DNA of 33,581 nt from assembly GCA_017964485.1 (NCBI GenBank), contig JAGCRW010000095.1, positions 1 to 33,581 on the forward strand, read 5' to 3'. Of the stretch, positions 7,258-16,336 are shown one piece after another. The DNA is from Muribaculaceae bacterium (GTDB taxonomy: Bacteria; Bacteroidota; Bacteroidia; Bacteroidales; Muribaculaceae). The notes below the pieces were generated by a model that made no database searches, had not been told where the DNA came from, and saw nothing but the letters and a program-made list of their open reading frames with translations. Position 1 is the stretch's first letter; the number at the start of each line of letters is the position of its first letter. The position numbers and the translations under genes were made by a program.

Positions 7258-9120
7258 TCAACCAAAGTCCACATCTAATTTTTCTTCTTTCTTGCCTTTG
7301 GGGCGGTAATCAACGGCATACATCGCGTCGATGAGCTTAGCATAGCGCTTGTTGACTACTGCACGTTTGATTTTCAGGGTGTTGGTCAACTCACCGCTTT
7401 CCATTGTGAAAGGTCGTGGAAGCAGCACAAAACGCTTAATCTGCTCATAGCTGGCGAGGTCTTTCTGATACTCGTTGATAAGCTTATCTATCATCTCGTG
7501 AACTTTGGGATTGTTGACAAGCTCCTCATTATTCTTAAACTTGATTTTGTGCTTGGCAGCCCAAATTCCGAGCTCGTCGAAGTCGGGGACGATGAGCGCG
7601 CTCACATATTTCTTGCCGTCGCCAATCACAGCCACCTGAGCCATGTATTTGTCCTGTGCCAGCAACGTCTCAAGCATCTGAGGGGCGATGTACTTGCCGT
7701 TGCTTGTCTTATAGAGATCTTTAAGTCGCTCTGTCATAACGAGATGTCCCTTCTCGGTTAGCTCCCCGCAGTCACCGGTATGGAACCATCCGTCCTCATC
7801 GATAGCCTGCGCCGTCTCCTCGGGCTTGTTGTAATAACCGCGCATCACGGTGGGGCCTTTTACCAATATCTCGTTTTGGTCGCCAATCTTCACCTTCACA
7901 CCAGGGATAGGCTCGCCAATGGTGCCCAACTCCCAACCTTGGTTAGGATAGAAACATACTGAGGCGTTGGTCTCGCTAAGGCCGTAGCCAATCACGATGT
8001 TGATGCCCACTGCGTGGAGAAGCGCGGTGATATTGTCGCTGAGCATGGCCCCAGCGGTGGGGAAGAGTTTGCCATTCTCCACGCCAATCGCCTTACGCAG
8101 TCGCGAATACACCTTTTTCTCAAAATACTGGTACTGCTTCTCAATAAGGTATGGCGCCTTCTTGCCGTTGCGCACATACTTGATATTGCGTGCCTTGCCA
8201 ATGCGTATGGCAGTCTTAAACAGAGTCTTAACCACTGGCTTTGCACCGTTAACGTTATCCATGATGGCGGTATAAACCTTCTCCCAGAATCGTGGCACAC
8301 TGCACATGCAGTTGGGGTTTATTTCCTTCACAGCGCGCTGAATATCCTGAGGATTGTAGTTGATTGCAACCACCAAACCATGAATTAGACAGAACATTGT
8401 CCATCCCAACTCAAAGATGTGGCTCAAAGGCAGGAAGCTCAAAGACACATCGTTGTCATCAACGTAGGTCAAACGCATGCCGTGCGCCATCATTGCCGCG
8501 CTAAAGTTGCTATGAGTGAGCATCACTCCCTTGGGCTGACCTGTAGTTCCCGATGTATAGATAAGGTACATCAGGTCGTCGGGGCGACCTTCATCCATGC
8601 GCTTGGCAAGAGCGCTGCGTTCGAGTTCTCCCGCCTGTCCACCGTCGCGAAGGAATCGCCGCCAAGTAGTGACATTTTTCAGATTCTTTTCAACCTCAAC
8701 CTTGGTGTTCATTACCACCACGAGTTTTAAGCAGGGACACTCATCGAAGAGTTTCATGGCGATGTCGTACTGGTCTTGTCCTCCTACCATAAGAATGGTA
8801 GCACCCGAGTCGTTGATGATATATGCTGCCTCATCTTTGCTGCTGGTGGCATAAATGGGCACAGGCACAGCGCAGTTGTAAAACGAAGCGAAATGCGTTA
8901 TCAATATCTCTGGGCAGTTCTGCGAGAACACCGCTACTTTGCCCTGCTGCTCCACACCAGCTTGTAGCATGGCAAGAGCGCAACGCTCTATGTCTTGCTT
9001 GAAACTCTTCCAGGACATCGACGTCCACTGGTCGGTAAGATAGTCACGGTAGCGCAACGCCTCGCGGTTGCCATATTTCTTTGCCTGGTTGCTTATCAGG
9101 CTAACAAATTCGTTTTGCAT
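7258..9120 (-). CDS. Long-chain acyl-CoA synthetase (AMP-forming)
   Basis: A 620-residue member of the adenylate-forming superfamily, FadD15/AMP-binding type, that activates fatty acids to acyl-AMP and then acyl-CoA at the membrane face. The phosphate-binding loop YTSGTTGQPKGVML lies near residues 189-202. The adenine motif YGLSET, the hinge GWFHTGDCGEL and the C-terminal lysine region GELTNTLKIKRAVVNKRY are all present. Length and motifs are complete, and no signal peptide or membrane helix is seen. It has its own promoter at 9181-9151 (minus). A three-unit heptamer array and 97 bases separate it from prfB, so co-transcription is uncertain. Chain-length specificity cannot be read from sequence. 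Confidence 0.9.
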   Translation of the reverse strand: MQNEFVSLISNQAKKYGNREALRYRDYLTDQWTSMSWKSFKQDIERCALAMLQAGVEQQGKVAVFSQNCPEILITHFASFYNCAVPVPIYATSSKDEAAYIINDSGATILMVGGQDQYDIAMKLFDECPCLKLVVVMNTKVEVEKNLKNVTTWRRFLRDGGQAGELERSALAKRMDEGRPDDLMYLIYTSGTTGQPKGVMLTHSNFSAAMMAHGMRLTYVDDNDVSLSFLPLSHIFELGWTMFCLIHGLVVAINYNPQDIQRAVKEINPNCMCSVPRFWEKVYTAIMDNVNGAKPVVKTLFKTAIRIGKARNIKYVRNGKKAPYLIEKQYQYFEKKVYSRLRKAIGVENGKLFPTAGAMLSDNITALLHAVGINIVIGYGLSETNASVCFYPNQGWELGTIGEPIPGVKVKIGDQNEILVKGPTVMRGYYNKPEETAQAIDEDGWFHTGDCGELTEKGHLVMTERLKDLYKTSNGKYIAPQMLETLLAQDKYMAQVAVIGDGKKYVSALIVPDFDELGIWAAKHKIKFKNNEELVNNPKVHEMIDKLINEYQKDLASYEQIKRFVLLPRPFTMESGELTNTLKIKRAVVNKRYAKLIDAMYAVDYRPKGKKEEKLDVDFG

Positions 9121-9150
9121 AGTTCAAACTTGAAGTTAGATTTAATCGTG

Positions 9151-9181
9151 CAAAAATAGTGAAAAAATCACTACTTTGCAA
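9151..9181 (-). promoter_or_regulatory. Promoter of the acyl-CoA synthetase gene
   Basis: On the minus strand, TTG (9181-9179), a 20-base spacer and TATTTTTG (9158-9151) match the Bacteroidetes -33/-7 consensus. The start would lie about 25 bases before the ATG at 9120. Confidence 0.7.
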
Positions 9182-9258
9182 CCATGAGGCACATTTTTTG
9201 GTGCAGTATATAATTTCATTACGCTATAATACGTTATAACATAAAAACATAGACAATT

Positions 9259-9765
9259 ATGACACGAGAAATTTATTTCGCTGGCGGATGCTTTTGGGGC
9301 ACCGAGCATTTTTTCAAATTAATAGACGGTGTAGTTGACACACAAGTGGGATATGCCAACGGCACAGTTGAGAATCCATCTTATGAACAGGTGCGCACCC
9401 ACACCACAGGGCATGCAGAGACAGTAAAAGTAGTCTATGACCCCGAGAAGATTGGACTAGAGTTCCTGCTCGACATGTATTTCAAAGCAATCGACCCCAC
9501 GGTTGAAGACCAGCAGGGACCAGACATCGGTCCGCAATACCGCACAGGCATCTACTATACCGACCCCGCCGACCTGCCCGTTATCGAGAAACGTGTTGCT
9601 GTCGAAGCTGAGCGCTACTACAAACCTATCGTCACCGAGGTGCTGCCGCTCAACTGCTTCTACCCCGCTGAGGAATACCACCAAGACTATCTCGACAAGA
9701 ATCCCGACGGTTATTGCCACCTGCCCCTCGGCCTCTTCGAGCTCGCACGGAGAGCGAAGCCGTGA
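9259..9765 (+). CDS. msrA: Peptide-methionine (S)-S-oxide reductase
   Basis: A 168-residue MsrA that reduces methionine-S-sulfoxide in oxidised proteins. The catalytic motif GGCFWGTEH is at residues 9-17, with Cys11 as nucleophile. The conserved GYANG, HAETV, DPT and GPQYRTGIYY blocks follow in order, then YHQDYL near the end. No signal peptide and no fused MsrB domain, so a cytoplasmic single-domain enzyme. The C-terminus lacks an obvious pair of recycling cysteines beyond Cys134 and Cys152. It is divergent from the acyl-CoA synthetase gene and stands alone. No clear promoter was identified in the 139 bases upstream. Confidence 0.95.
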   Translation: MTREIYFAGGCFWGTEHFFKLIDGVVDTQVGYANGTVENPSYEQVRTHTTGHAETVKVVYDPEKIGLEFLLDMYFKAIDPTVEDQQGPDIGPQYRTGIYYTDPADLPVIEKRVAVEAERYYKPIVTEVLPLNCFYPAEEYHQDYLDKNPDGYCHLPLGLFELARRAKP

Positions 9766-9882
9766 GCAAAATGAATACAGCAAATGCAGCCCGTGAATTG
9801 TTGAAATAATCCAATAATGACGAAGGGATAAAATTTTACTGTTTTTGCAATTTAATAATCAACCTCTTAAATTAGCTCAATT

Positions 9883-10680
9883 ATGAAAAAGAACATACTT
9901 TTAATATTACTTTTGTTCTTTTCTTTCTCTGCAAAAGCGACAGGACAAATTGACGACATCATTCTCATAGATGGCGTTGAATGGCATTTGCTGGACAATC
10001 CATTTAACATAAATATCCAACTTGATATACAAACCTTTTTGTGCAAAGAAAAAAATTTAGATTGGTATGAATTATTTAAAAATGGATTTGCTTCATCATG
10101 GTACATCAAAGACAATAAATTAATGCTTGAAAGTGTTGAAGACATACCACAAGACACATTGATAAGCATTGCCGAGGAAGAAGGCTATGAATCATTAGTG
10201 GCCTCATGGTTTTCGGGCACTATTGAAGCGGTTCAAGGCTCATGTATCTATCAGGGCAGACACATATACCAACGTCACTATGAAACTGAACTTCATATAA
10301 TTATTGCCAAAGGTGAAGTTGTCGACAAGTACTTGTATCACAACAAGATATTAACCGATGGTTTTGCCCTCACTGGTAATAAAGGTGATGATGAGAAAAG
10401 CCTAAATGAGAACTTTGCCATTGACCTCAATAATTACTCTGATTTAAAAGGCAAAAAAGTTGGCATCGAGATTTCGAATATAAAAGTCAATCCATGTGGT
10501 GAACTTACCAACTTTAAAAGTAGGCTAATTGGAGCAAATATGTCAAATGTTCAATATTATCAGCTTGAGGAGGACATAAAAAATCTCCTCTACAACATAA
10601 CATGGAAGACTATGCTTATCAATGGCGAAGTGAAACCATATACAAACAATTTTGTTTACCCTCTCAATTTCAAGGATTAA
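9883..10680 (+). CDS. Exported protein of unknown function
   Basis: A 265-residue protein with a clear signal peptide (MKKNILLILLLFFSFSAKA, cleavage near 19-22) and no lipobox. The mature part opens with IDDIILIDGVEWHLLDNPF and contains WYIKDNKLMLESVE, a pattern I associate with uncharacterised Bacteroidales secreted proteins but cannot name. Aromatic residues are frequent and there are few cysteines. Nothing indicates an enzyme. The gene is markedly AT-richer than msrA before it and ileS after it, and a 434-base gap with possible gene debris follows, so it may be a recent arrival. The start is the only one that keeps the signal peptide. Confidence 0.7.
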   Translation: MKKNILLILLLFFSFSAKATGQIDDIILIDGVEWHLLDNPFNINIQLDIQTFLCKEKNLDWYELFKNGFASSWYIKDNKLMLESVEDIPQDTLISIAEEEGYESLVASWFSGTIEAVQGSCIYQGRHIYQRHYETELHIIIAKGEVVDKYLYHNKILTDGFALTGNKGDDEKSLNENFAIDLNNYSDLKGKKVGIEISNIKVNPCGELTNFKSRLIGANMSNVQYYQLEEDIKNLLYNITWKTMLINGEVKPYTNNFVYPLNFKD

Positions 10681-10800
10681 TAATGTAGTTATGCACTTTC
10701 ATCTTGATGAACACAACTCCCTTGAGGAGAACTCATCCGAATTGATTATAGAGAAAATAACCTAAAAGTGGATACGGCCGAAAGCCTAACAAGCACGTGA

Positions 10801-10841
10801 ATAAATAAAAATAAGACAATGGGAAACTGTCCTTAATGTCT
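10801..10841 (-). terminator. Weak intrinsic terminator beyond the gene remnant
   Basis: On the minus strand AGACA (10841-10837) pairs with TGTCT (10818-10814), with an inner GGA/TCC pairing, followed by the U-rich tail TATTTTTATTTATT. It lies about 30 bases beyond the remnant's stop. Confidence 0.4.
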
Positions 10842-10870
10842 CATTTTCAGTATTGTAATATTGCTTACAG

Positions 10871-10945
10871 CTAGTAGAAACCCTCAATCTCGCTATCGGT
10901 GCCTGGGTCCTGATGGTTGAACTGGTTGAAGGGAAACCCTGGGAT
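10871..10945 (-). pseudogene. Possible C-terminal remnant of a lost gene
   Basis: A 24-codon minus-strand stretch ends PGTDSEIEGFY then TAG, looks protein-like in composition, and is followed by a terminator-like hairpin. A TAA lies directly upstream in frame. It is short enough to be chance; the position just before a terminator is the main support. Confidence 0.2.
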
Positions 10946-11075
10946 TTAACTCACAATCTAGTCAAAAGAACAATCCCATCGATTTATTCTTCAGTAAACA
11001 ACAAACCACACTCTTGTTGAAAAGTTTTTCTTAATTTAAAGATGTGTAACTGCTCGCTATTTCGATGATAATTTG

Positions 11076-11083
11076 TATATTTG
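11076..11083 (+). promoter_or_regulatory. -7 box for the ileS operon
   Basis: TATATTTG matches TAnnTTTG and lies 31 bases upstream of the ATG at 11115. The -33 element is not obvious. Confidence 0.55.
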
Positions 11084-11114
11084 CAAATTATTTTAGAGCA
11101 TTTATACATAAGTT

Positions 11115-11642
11115 ATGGACTATCAGTTAATTACCAATATTTCTCTTGTTGTGGCTGGCTTTATGTCGCTTGCTATGATGCTGAGATATGACATGGTAAT
11201 GCTACAGAAACTAGACTGCAGCAGCAAGAAGTTCATGCATTGGCTCTACGACAGCGACGAGACCTACAGCGGCAAGCGCATCGTGCCTATGGCTGCACTT
11301 GTGGCATGTGCCTCGACCTACGCTCGCCAGTCGTGGATGGTGGTGGCACTTATCACCATTGCCATACTCGCACTAGCCATAACAATGATGCTCTCTAAGA
11401 AGACCAAGTCGTTGAAATTGAGCACAAGAGGCATTGTAACTATCCTCATAGTGCTAGCGATAGTTGCAGCGTGTGGTACATCTCTATTTATCGCCAAGTT
11501 CACGCTTGAAGCTGGCATGTTCATGCTTCTGCTCACATCTTTTTCCTATGTGCTTCTTGTGGGAGTAAACTGGATAGTGGGCTTATTTACTAAGAAAACA
11601 AATAACGAAACACAATCTATAAATCAAGATGAAGAAATTTAA
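11115..11642 (+). CDS. Small integral membrane protein, resembles the membrane domain of Bacteroidales MurF-like ligases
   Basis: A 175-residue protein with about four or five membrane helices (about residues 7-25, 54-90, 107-128 and 132-155) and a charged C-terminal tail ending NQDEEI. The cytoplasmic stretch RYDMVMLQKLDCSSKKFMHWLYDSDETYS resembles, from memory, the N-terminal membrane region that precedes the ATP-grasp-free Mur ligase domain in some Bacteroides MurF-like proteins. Here the ligase domain is absent and the protein stops where it would begin. The last 14 bases overlap the ileS start, so the two are translated as a coupled pair. The role is unknown, and the MurF relationship needs a profile search. 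Confidence 0.65.
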   Translation: MDYQLITNISLVVAGFMSLAMMLRYDMVMLQKLDCSSKKFMHWLYDSDETYSGKRIVPMAALVACASTYARQSWMVVALITIAILALAITMMLSKKTKSLKLSTRGIVTILIVLAIVAACGTSLFIAKFTLEAGMFMLLLTSFSYVLLVGVNWIVGLFTKKTNNETQSINQDEEI

Positions 11643-14600
11643 CGAATACAACAAGTTCAATCTTTCGGACATCAACAAAGAAGTCCTTAAGAAATGGGAC
11701 GAAGAGAACGTGTTCGGCAAGAGCATCGAGGAACGCGAGGGCGCTCCAGCTTTTGTCTTTTATGAAGGACCTCCAAGCGCCAACGGCATGCCAGGCATTC
11801 ACCACGTGATGGCGCGCACAATAAAGGATATCGTGTGCCGCTTCAAGACCATGCAGGGCCATCAGGTGCTTCGCAAGGCCGGTTGGGACACACACGGCTT
11901 GCCTGTGGAGCTTAGTGTTGAGAAAGCACTAGGCATCACCAAGGAGGACATTGGCAAGAAAGTAAGCGTTGACGAATATAACGCCACCTGCCGCAAGGAG
12001 GTGATGAAATATACCAAGGAGTGGGAAGACCTCACTCACAAGATGGGATATTGGGTAGACATGAAGCACCCATATATCACTTACAAAAACAGCTATATCG
12101 AGTCGCTGTGGTATCTCCTGAAGCAGCTCTACAACAAGGGTTTGCTCTACAAGGGTTACACTATTCAGCCATACTCGCCCGCTGCTGGCACTGGACTCAG
12201 CTCCCATGAGCTCAACCAGCCCGGCTGCTACCGCGACGTGAAGGACCAGACTGTGACCGCCGAGTTTACTGTGGTTGATAATGGCCACAAGGTGCTGGAG
12301 GCAATCAAGGCTGTTGCCGATGAGAAGTTCCGCGACAACCTGCGAATTCTCGCTTGGACCACTACCCCATGGACTCTGCCCAGCAACACCGCGCTGTGTA
12401 TCGGTCCCAAGATTGAGTATGTTGCAATTGAGAGCTACAACCCCTACAACGGCAACCCAGCCATCTATTTGATGGCAAAGGCGCGTGTTGACGCCTACTT
12501 CAAACCCGAAGGCGCCAACAAGCCTCTCGACGAGTACACTCCTGGCGACAAGGTTGTTCCTTACAAGGTGATTGCCGAATTCAAGGGTACCGACCTGCTC
12601 GACATCAAGTACAAACAGCTCTTCCCCTGGGTTCAGCCCGTTGACAAGATTGGCGACGAGATAGTGGGCAACGACAATGGCTTCCGCGTAATCCCTGGCG
12701 ACTATGTCACCACCGAGGATGGTACCGGTATCGTTCACATTGCTCCCACCTTTGGTGCCGACGACGCTCAAGTGGCTCATGCCGCCGGCGTTCCAGCCCT
12801 TTACATGATCAACAAGAAGCTTGAGACTCGTCCAATGGTGGACCTCACTGGCAAGTACTACAACATCGAGGACCTCGACGAGAACTTTGTGAAGAACTTC
12901 GTTAACGTGGAACTTTACAAAGAATATGCAGGTGCGTGGGTAAAGAATGCCTACGATCCCAAATTTACTGTTAATGGCAAATATGACGAAGAAGCCGCCA
13001 ACAAGGCCGAAGATCTCAACATCTATATGTGCATCCGAATGAAGCAGGAAGGCACCGCCTTCAAGATTGAGAAGCATGTGCACAACTATCCACACTGCTG
13101 GCGCACCGACAAACCTGTGCTCTACTACCCTCTTGATAGTTGGTTTATCCGTTCTACCGCTTGTAAAGACCGTATGGTTGAACTCAACAAGACCATCAAG
13201 TGGAAACCTGAGCACACCGGCACTGGCCGATTCGGCAAGTGGCTTGAGAACCTAAATGACTGGAACCTGAGCCGCAGCCGCTACTGGGGTACTCCACTCC
13301 CCATCTGGCGTAGCGAAGATGGCGAGGAGAAGTGCATTGGCAGCATCGAGGAGCTTTACAACGAGATTGAGAAGGCCGTAGCCGCTGGCATCATGGGTGG
13401 CAACCCCTTCAAGGACAAAGGCTTCGTGCCTAGTGATTACAGCGAGGAGAACTACGAGAAGATTGACATCCATCGCCCCTACGTTGACTACATCACCCTC
13501 GTGAGCGACACAGGCAAGCCCATGAAGCGCGAACTCGACCTCATCGACGTGTGGTTCGACAGCGGCGCTATGCCCTATGCTCAACTGCATTACCCATTTG
13601 AGAACAAAGACCTCGTTGATGAGCGCAAGTTCTATCCCGCCGACTTCATCGCCGAGGGCGTAGACCAAACTCGTGGATGGTTCTTCACACTGCACGCTAT
13701 CGCCACTATGGTATTTGACAGCGTTGCGTTCAAGGGCCTTATCTCCAACGGCCTTGTCCTCGACAAGAACGGCAACAAGATGAGTAAGCGACTAGGTAAC
13801 GCCGTTGACCCATTCGAGACTATTGAGAAATATGGCTCCGACCCACTGCGCTGGTACATGATCAGCAACTCATCGCCCTGGGAGAACTTGAAGTTTGACA
13901 CCGCAGGCGTTGAAGAGGTGAGCCGCAAGTTCTTCGGCACGCTCTATAACACCTACTCGTTCTTCGCGCTCTATGCCAACGTTGACGGCTTTGACCCAGC
14001 AGCGCCTCAAGTTCCAATCGAGAAGCGTCCAGAGATTGACCGCTGGATAATCTCGCTGCTCAACACTCTCGTCAAGGAGGTTACCGAGCAGTTCAATGAC
14101 TACGAGCCAACTCGTGCAACCCGCGCTATCAGCGACTTTGTAGGAGAAAACCTCAGTAACTGGTATGTGCGCCTCAACCGCAAGCGTTTCTGGGGCGGGG
14201 AGATGAACGACGACAAACTCGCTGCTTATCAAACCCTCTATCAGTGCCTTGAGACCGTGGCACGCCTTATGGCTCCAGTAGCACCATTCTACAGCGATAT
14301 GCTCTACCGTGATCTCACTGGCAGCACCAAGTCGGTACACCTGATGCCATACCCCACTGTCGACGAGAGCGTTATCGACAGCGATCTTGAGCATCGCATG
14401 GATATGGCGCAGAAAGTCACCTCAATGGTACTCGCCCTGCGCCGCAAGAAGAACCTCAAGGTTCGCCAGCCGCTCACTGCTATCATGGTTCCCGTCACCG
14501 ACGACGCTCAGCGTGCCGCTATCGATGCAGTAAGCGACCTCATCACCAGCGAGGTTAACGTCAAGGGTATCAAGTTTGTGGGCAACGACGAGAGCATCCT

Positions 14601-15126
14601 TGTCAAGAAGGTGAAACCCGACTTCAAAAAGCTCGGTCCAAAATATGGCAAGATTATGAAGGCTCTTGCCGCTCAACTCACCACCATGCCACAAGCCGAT
14701 ATCCTCAAATTTGAACAGGAAGGCTCCATCAAGCTCATGGTTGGCGACCAAGAGGCCGTAGTTGATTTGGCCGATGTTGAAATCATCAGCGAGGACATTC
14801 CTGGATGGCTCGTGACCAACGAGGGCAACCTCACTGTGGCACTTGACATCACCGTCACCGACGAGCTACGCCGCGAGGGTATGGCACGCGAACTTGTGAA
14901 TCGCATCCAGAACGTGCGCAAGAGCAAGAACTTCGACATCACCGACAAGGTGATTGTAACCATCAGCCCCGACGAGCGCATAAACGACGCAGTAGAAGCC
15001 TATGGCGACTACATCGCACGTCAAGTGCTTGCCAACGAAATCAAAGTTGAGTCAGTGGAAGGCGACGACGCCATAGCTCTCGACATGGACGGATGGGCCC
15101 TGAACATCAAGGTTGACAAAGCATAA
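11629..15126 (+). CDS. ileS: Isoleucyl-tRNA synthetase
   Basis: A 1165-residue class I synthetase that charges tRNA-Ile and hydrolyses misactivated valine. The HIGH-type motif GIHH is at residues 56-59, following YEGPPSANG. The CP1 editing domain contains LAWTTTPWTLPSNTA (near residue 242) and GTGIVHIAPTFGADD (near 366). WFDSGAMPYAQ precedes the catalytic KMSKR loop at about 717-721. The KMSKR form and the length place it in the eukaryote-like type 2 group, whose members often resist mupirocin. The C-terminal domain is full length. The start ATG lies inside the end of the membrane-protein gene upstream. Confidence 0.97.
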   Translation: MKKFNEYNKFNLSDINKEVLKKWDEENVFGKSIEEREGAPAFVFYEGPPSANGMPGIHHVMARTIKDIVCRFKTMQGHQVLRKAGWDTHGLPVELSVEKALGITKEDIGKKVSVDEYNATCRKEVMKYTKEWEDLTHKMGYWVDMKHPYITYKNSYIESLWYLLKQLYNKGLLYKGYTIQPYSPAAGTGLSSHELNQPGCYRDVKDQTVTAEFTVVDNGHKVLEAIKAVADEKFRDNLRILAWTTTPWTLPSNTALCIGPKIEYVAIESYNPYNGNPAIYLMAKARVDAYFKPEGANKPLDEYTPGDKVVPYKVIAEFKGTDLLDIKYKQLFPWVQPVDKIGDEIVGNDNGFRVIPGDYVTTEDGTGIVHIAPTFGADDAQVAHAAGVPALYMINKKLETRPMVDLTGKYYNIEDLDENFVKNFVNVELYKEYAGAWVKNAYDPKFTVNGKYDEEAANKAEDLNIYMCIRMKQEGTAFKIEKHVHNYPHCWRTDKPVLYYPLDSWFIRSTACKDRMVELNKTIKWKPEHTGTGRFGKWLENLNDWNLSRSRYWGTPLPIWRSEDGEEKCIGSIEELYNEIEKAVAAGIMGGNPFKDKGFVPSDYSEENYEKIDIHRPYVDYITLVSDTGKPMKRELDLIDVWFDSGAMPYAQLHYPFENKDLVDERKFYPADFIAEGVDQTRGWFFTLHAIATMVFDSVAFKGLISNGLVLDKNGNKMSKRLGNAVDPFETIEKYGSDPLRWYMISNSSPWENLKFDTAGVEEVSRKFFGTLYNTYSFFALYANVDGFDPAAPQVPIEKRPEIDRWIISLLNTLVKEVTEQFNDYEPTRATRAISDFVGENLSNWYVRLNRKRFWGGEMNDDKLAAYQTLYQCLETVARLMAPVAPFYSDMLYRDLTGSTKSVHLMPYPTVDESVIDSDLEHRMDMAQKVTSMVLALRRKKNLKVRQPLTAIMVPVTDDAQRAAIDAVSDLITSEVNVKGIKFVGNDESILVKKVKPDFKKLGPKYGKIMKALAAQLTTMPQADILKFEQEGSIKLMVGDQEAVVDLADVEIISEDIPGWLVTNEGNLTVALDITVTDELRREGMARELVNRIQNVRKSKNFDITDKVIVTISPDERINDAVEAYGDYIARQVLANEIKVESVEGDDAIALDMDGWALNIKVDKA

Positions 15127-15135
15127 CATTCATCA

Positions 15136-15167
15136 AGGTTGGCATGGTCTTTGCACTAGGCCAACCT
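15136..15167 (+). terminator. 8-bp hairpin between ileS and the dksA-like gene
   Basis: AGGTTGGC (15136-15143) and GCCAACCT (15160-15167) are perfectly complementary across a 16-base loop. No strong T tract follows, so this may attenuate or process the transcript more than end it. Confidence 0.45.
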
Positions 15168-15200
15168 AAATATTAACGATTTAACTAAAAAAACAATATT

Positions 15201-15587
15201 ATGGCTACAGAACAAGAAAAAAATCGTTACAGCGACGAGGAGCTGCAAGAGTTCAAAGCTGTGATTCTTGAGAAATTAGAGGTCGCAAAGTCTAATTACG
15301 ACCAACTGATGGCAAGGATTCAAGCCGACGAGTCAAAAAACAGTTTCAATATGCTCGAAGAGGGTGCCAGCACAATGGTACAGGAAGAGGCAAGCCAGCG
15401 AGCAGCACGCCAGCAGGACTTCATCAACAAGCTGCAGGCCGCTCTCGTGCGCATCGAGAACAAAACCTACGGTGTGTGCCGCGTGACCGGCAAGCTCATC
15501 CCCAAAGGCCGCCTTATGGCAGTGCCCCACGCCACTCTTTCGGTTGAAGGCAAAGAAATTGAGCAGCAGAGAAAGAAAAAACGCTAA
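15201..15587 (+). CDS. TraR/DksA family RNA polymerase-binding protein
   Basis: A 128-residue protein with a long N-terminal coiled coil (about residues 12-85) and the C-terminal signature RIENKTYGVCRVTGKLIPKGRL. DksA-type proteins enter the secondary channel of RNA polymerase and modulate initiation with ppGpp. Only one of the usual four zinc-binding cysteines remains (Cys at about 96), as I recall is common in Bacteroidetes homologues. The coiled-coil tip lacks the DxxDxA motif of E. coli DksA, carrying MLEEGAST, so its mode of action may differ. It sits between ileS and lspA, 16 bases ahead of the latter. The tail is very basic (QQRKKKR). Confidence 0.85.
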   Translation: MATEQEKNRYSDEELQEFKAVILEKLEVAKSNYDQLMARIQADESKNSFNMLEEGASTMVQEEASQRAARQQDFINKLQAALVRIENKTYGVCRVTGKLIPKGRLMAVPHATLSVEGKEIEQQRKKKR

Positions 15588-15603
15588 TTCCATCGCCTGA
15601 GTA

Positions 15604-16260
15604 ATGAAAAAAATATCTAATGGATGGCTGGCGACAATACTTATCGCCGCCGTCATCCTTCTTGACCAGATAACAAAAATCTATGTCAAGACACACTTCT
15701 TCCTCGGTGAGCAAATCGACGTCACCTCGTGGTTCAAGATTATTTTCATCGAGAATAATGGCATGGCCTACGGCATGGAACTGGGCAGCAAAATGGTGCT
15801 CACCTGGCTCAGGATTATCTTCTCGGGACTGTTTATATACTATCTCTATAAGATAAGGAATCGCACCGACTTGCCACGAGGATTTGTGGTTTGCGTTTCG
15901 CTGATTACTGCTGGGGCCATCGGCAACGTTATCGACTGCATTGCCTATGGGCAACTGTTTAACGATCCTGCCGCTCCCGAGGTGGCACAATTCCTGCCTA
16001 GTGAGGGCGGATATGCGTCGCTCTTCAACGGCAAGGTGGTTGACATGCTGCAATTCCCGCTCGCCGAGTGGGACTGGCCCGAATGGATGCCATGGATTGG
16101 AGGCAATCACTATCTTTTCTTCCAGCCAATATTTAATGTCGCCGACGCATGCCTCACCACAAGCATCATCGCCATAATCCTCTTCTACAACAAACATCTT
16201 CTCGGCGACAAGAAGAAGGATAAAGAAAAGAAAGACGAAAAACTTGAAAGTGAAACGTGA
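15604..16260 (+). CDS. lspA: Lipoprotein signal peptidase (signal peptidase II)
   Basis: A 218-residue inner-membrane aspartic protease that cleaves prolipoproteins ahead of the lipid-modified cysteine. Four membrane helices are visible (about 8-24, 66-83, 92-112, 170-192). Catalytic aspartates are Asp111 in GNVIDC and Asp181 in FNVADA, with the accessory ENNGMAYG block at 50-57. The periplasmic loop between them is longer than in E. coli, as usual for Bacteroidetes. The C-terminal tail is lysine and glutamate rich (KKKDKEKKDEK). It precedes a gene for a lipoprotein that would be its substrate. The stop codon lies inside a long inverted repeat. Confidence 0.95.
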   Translation: MKKISNGWLATILIAAVILLDQITKIYVKTHFFLGEQIDVTSWFKIIFIENNGMAYGMELGSKMVLTWLRIIFSGLFIYYLYKIRNRTDLPRGFVVCVSLITAGAIGNVIDCIAYGQLFNDPAAPEVAQFLPSEGGYASLFNGKVVDMLQFPLAEWDWPEWMPWIGGNHYLFFQPIFNVADACLTTSIIAIILFYNKHLLGDKKKDKEKKDEKLESET

Positions 16261-16304
16261 TCGGCATCAATCACATTTTACGAACCATTCCCGATCACGT
16301 TCAC
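16250..16304 (+). promoter_or_regulatory. Long hairpin over the lspA stop codon
   Basis: The arm 16250-16264 (GTGAAACGTGATCGG) pairs with 16291-16304 (CCGATCACGTTCAC) to give 14 base pairs with one bulged A and a 26-base loop. No T tract follows. It lies between lspA and the DUF4296 gene, so it may stabilise the upstream message, attenuate, or be a processing site. Confidence 0.6.
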
Positions 16305-16336
16305 ATTCTTCGTTCCACGAATAAAATGTAGCCATT

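Larger units (their letters stand above)
10681..11114. other. 434-base intergenic region with possible gene remnant
   Basis: No intact gene was seen. Its content is a candidate minus-strand C-terminal fragment (10871-10945), a hairpin with U-rich tail just beyond it (10801-10841) and a plus-strand -7 box at 11076-11083. The first 110 bases hold nothing I recognise. Confidence 0.5.

Noticed and set aside
11929-13215. A 428-codon open frame antisense to ileS
   Set aside because: It is the mirror of ileS in a stop-poor frame, without signal, motifs or family resemblance; ileS is certain.
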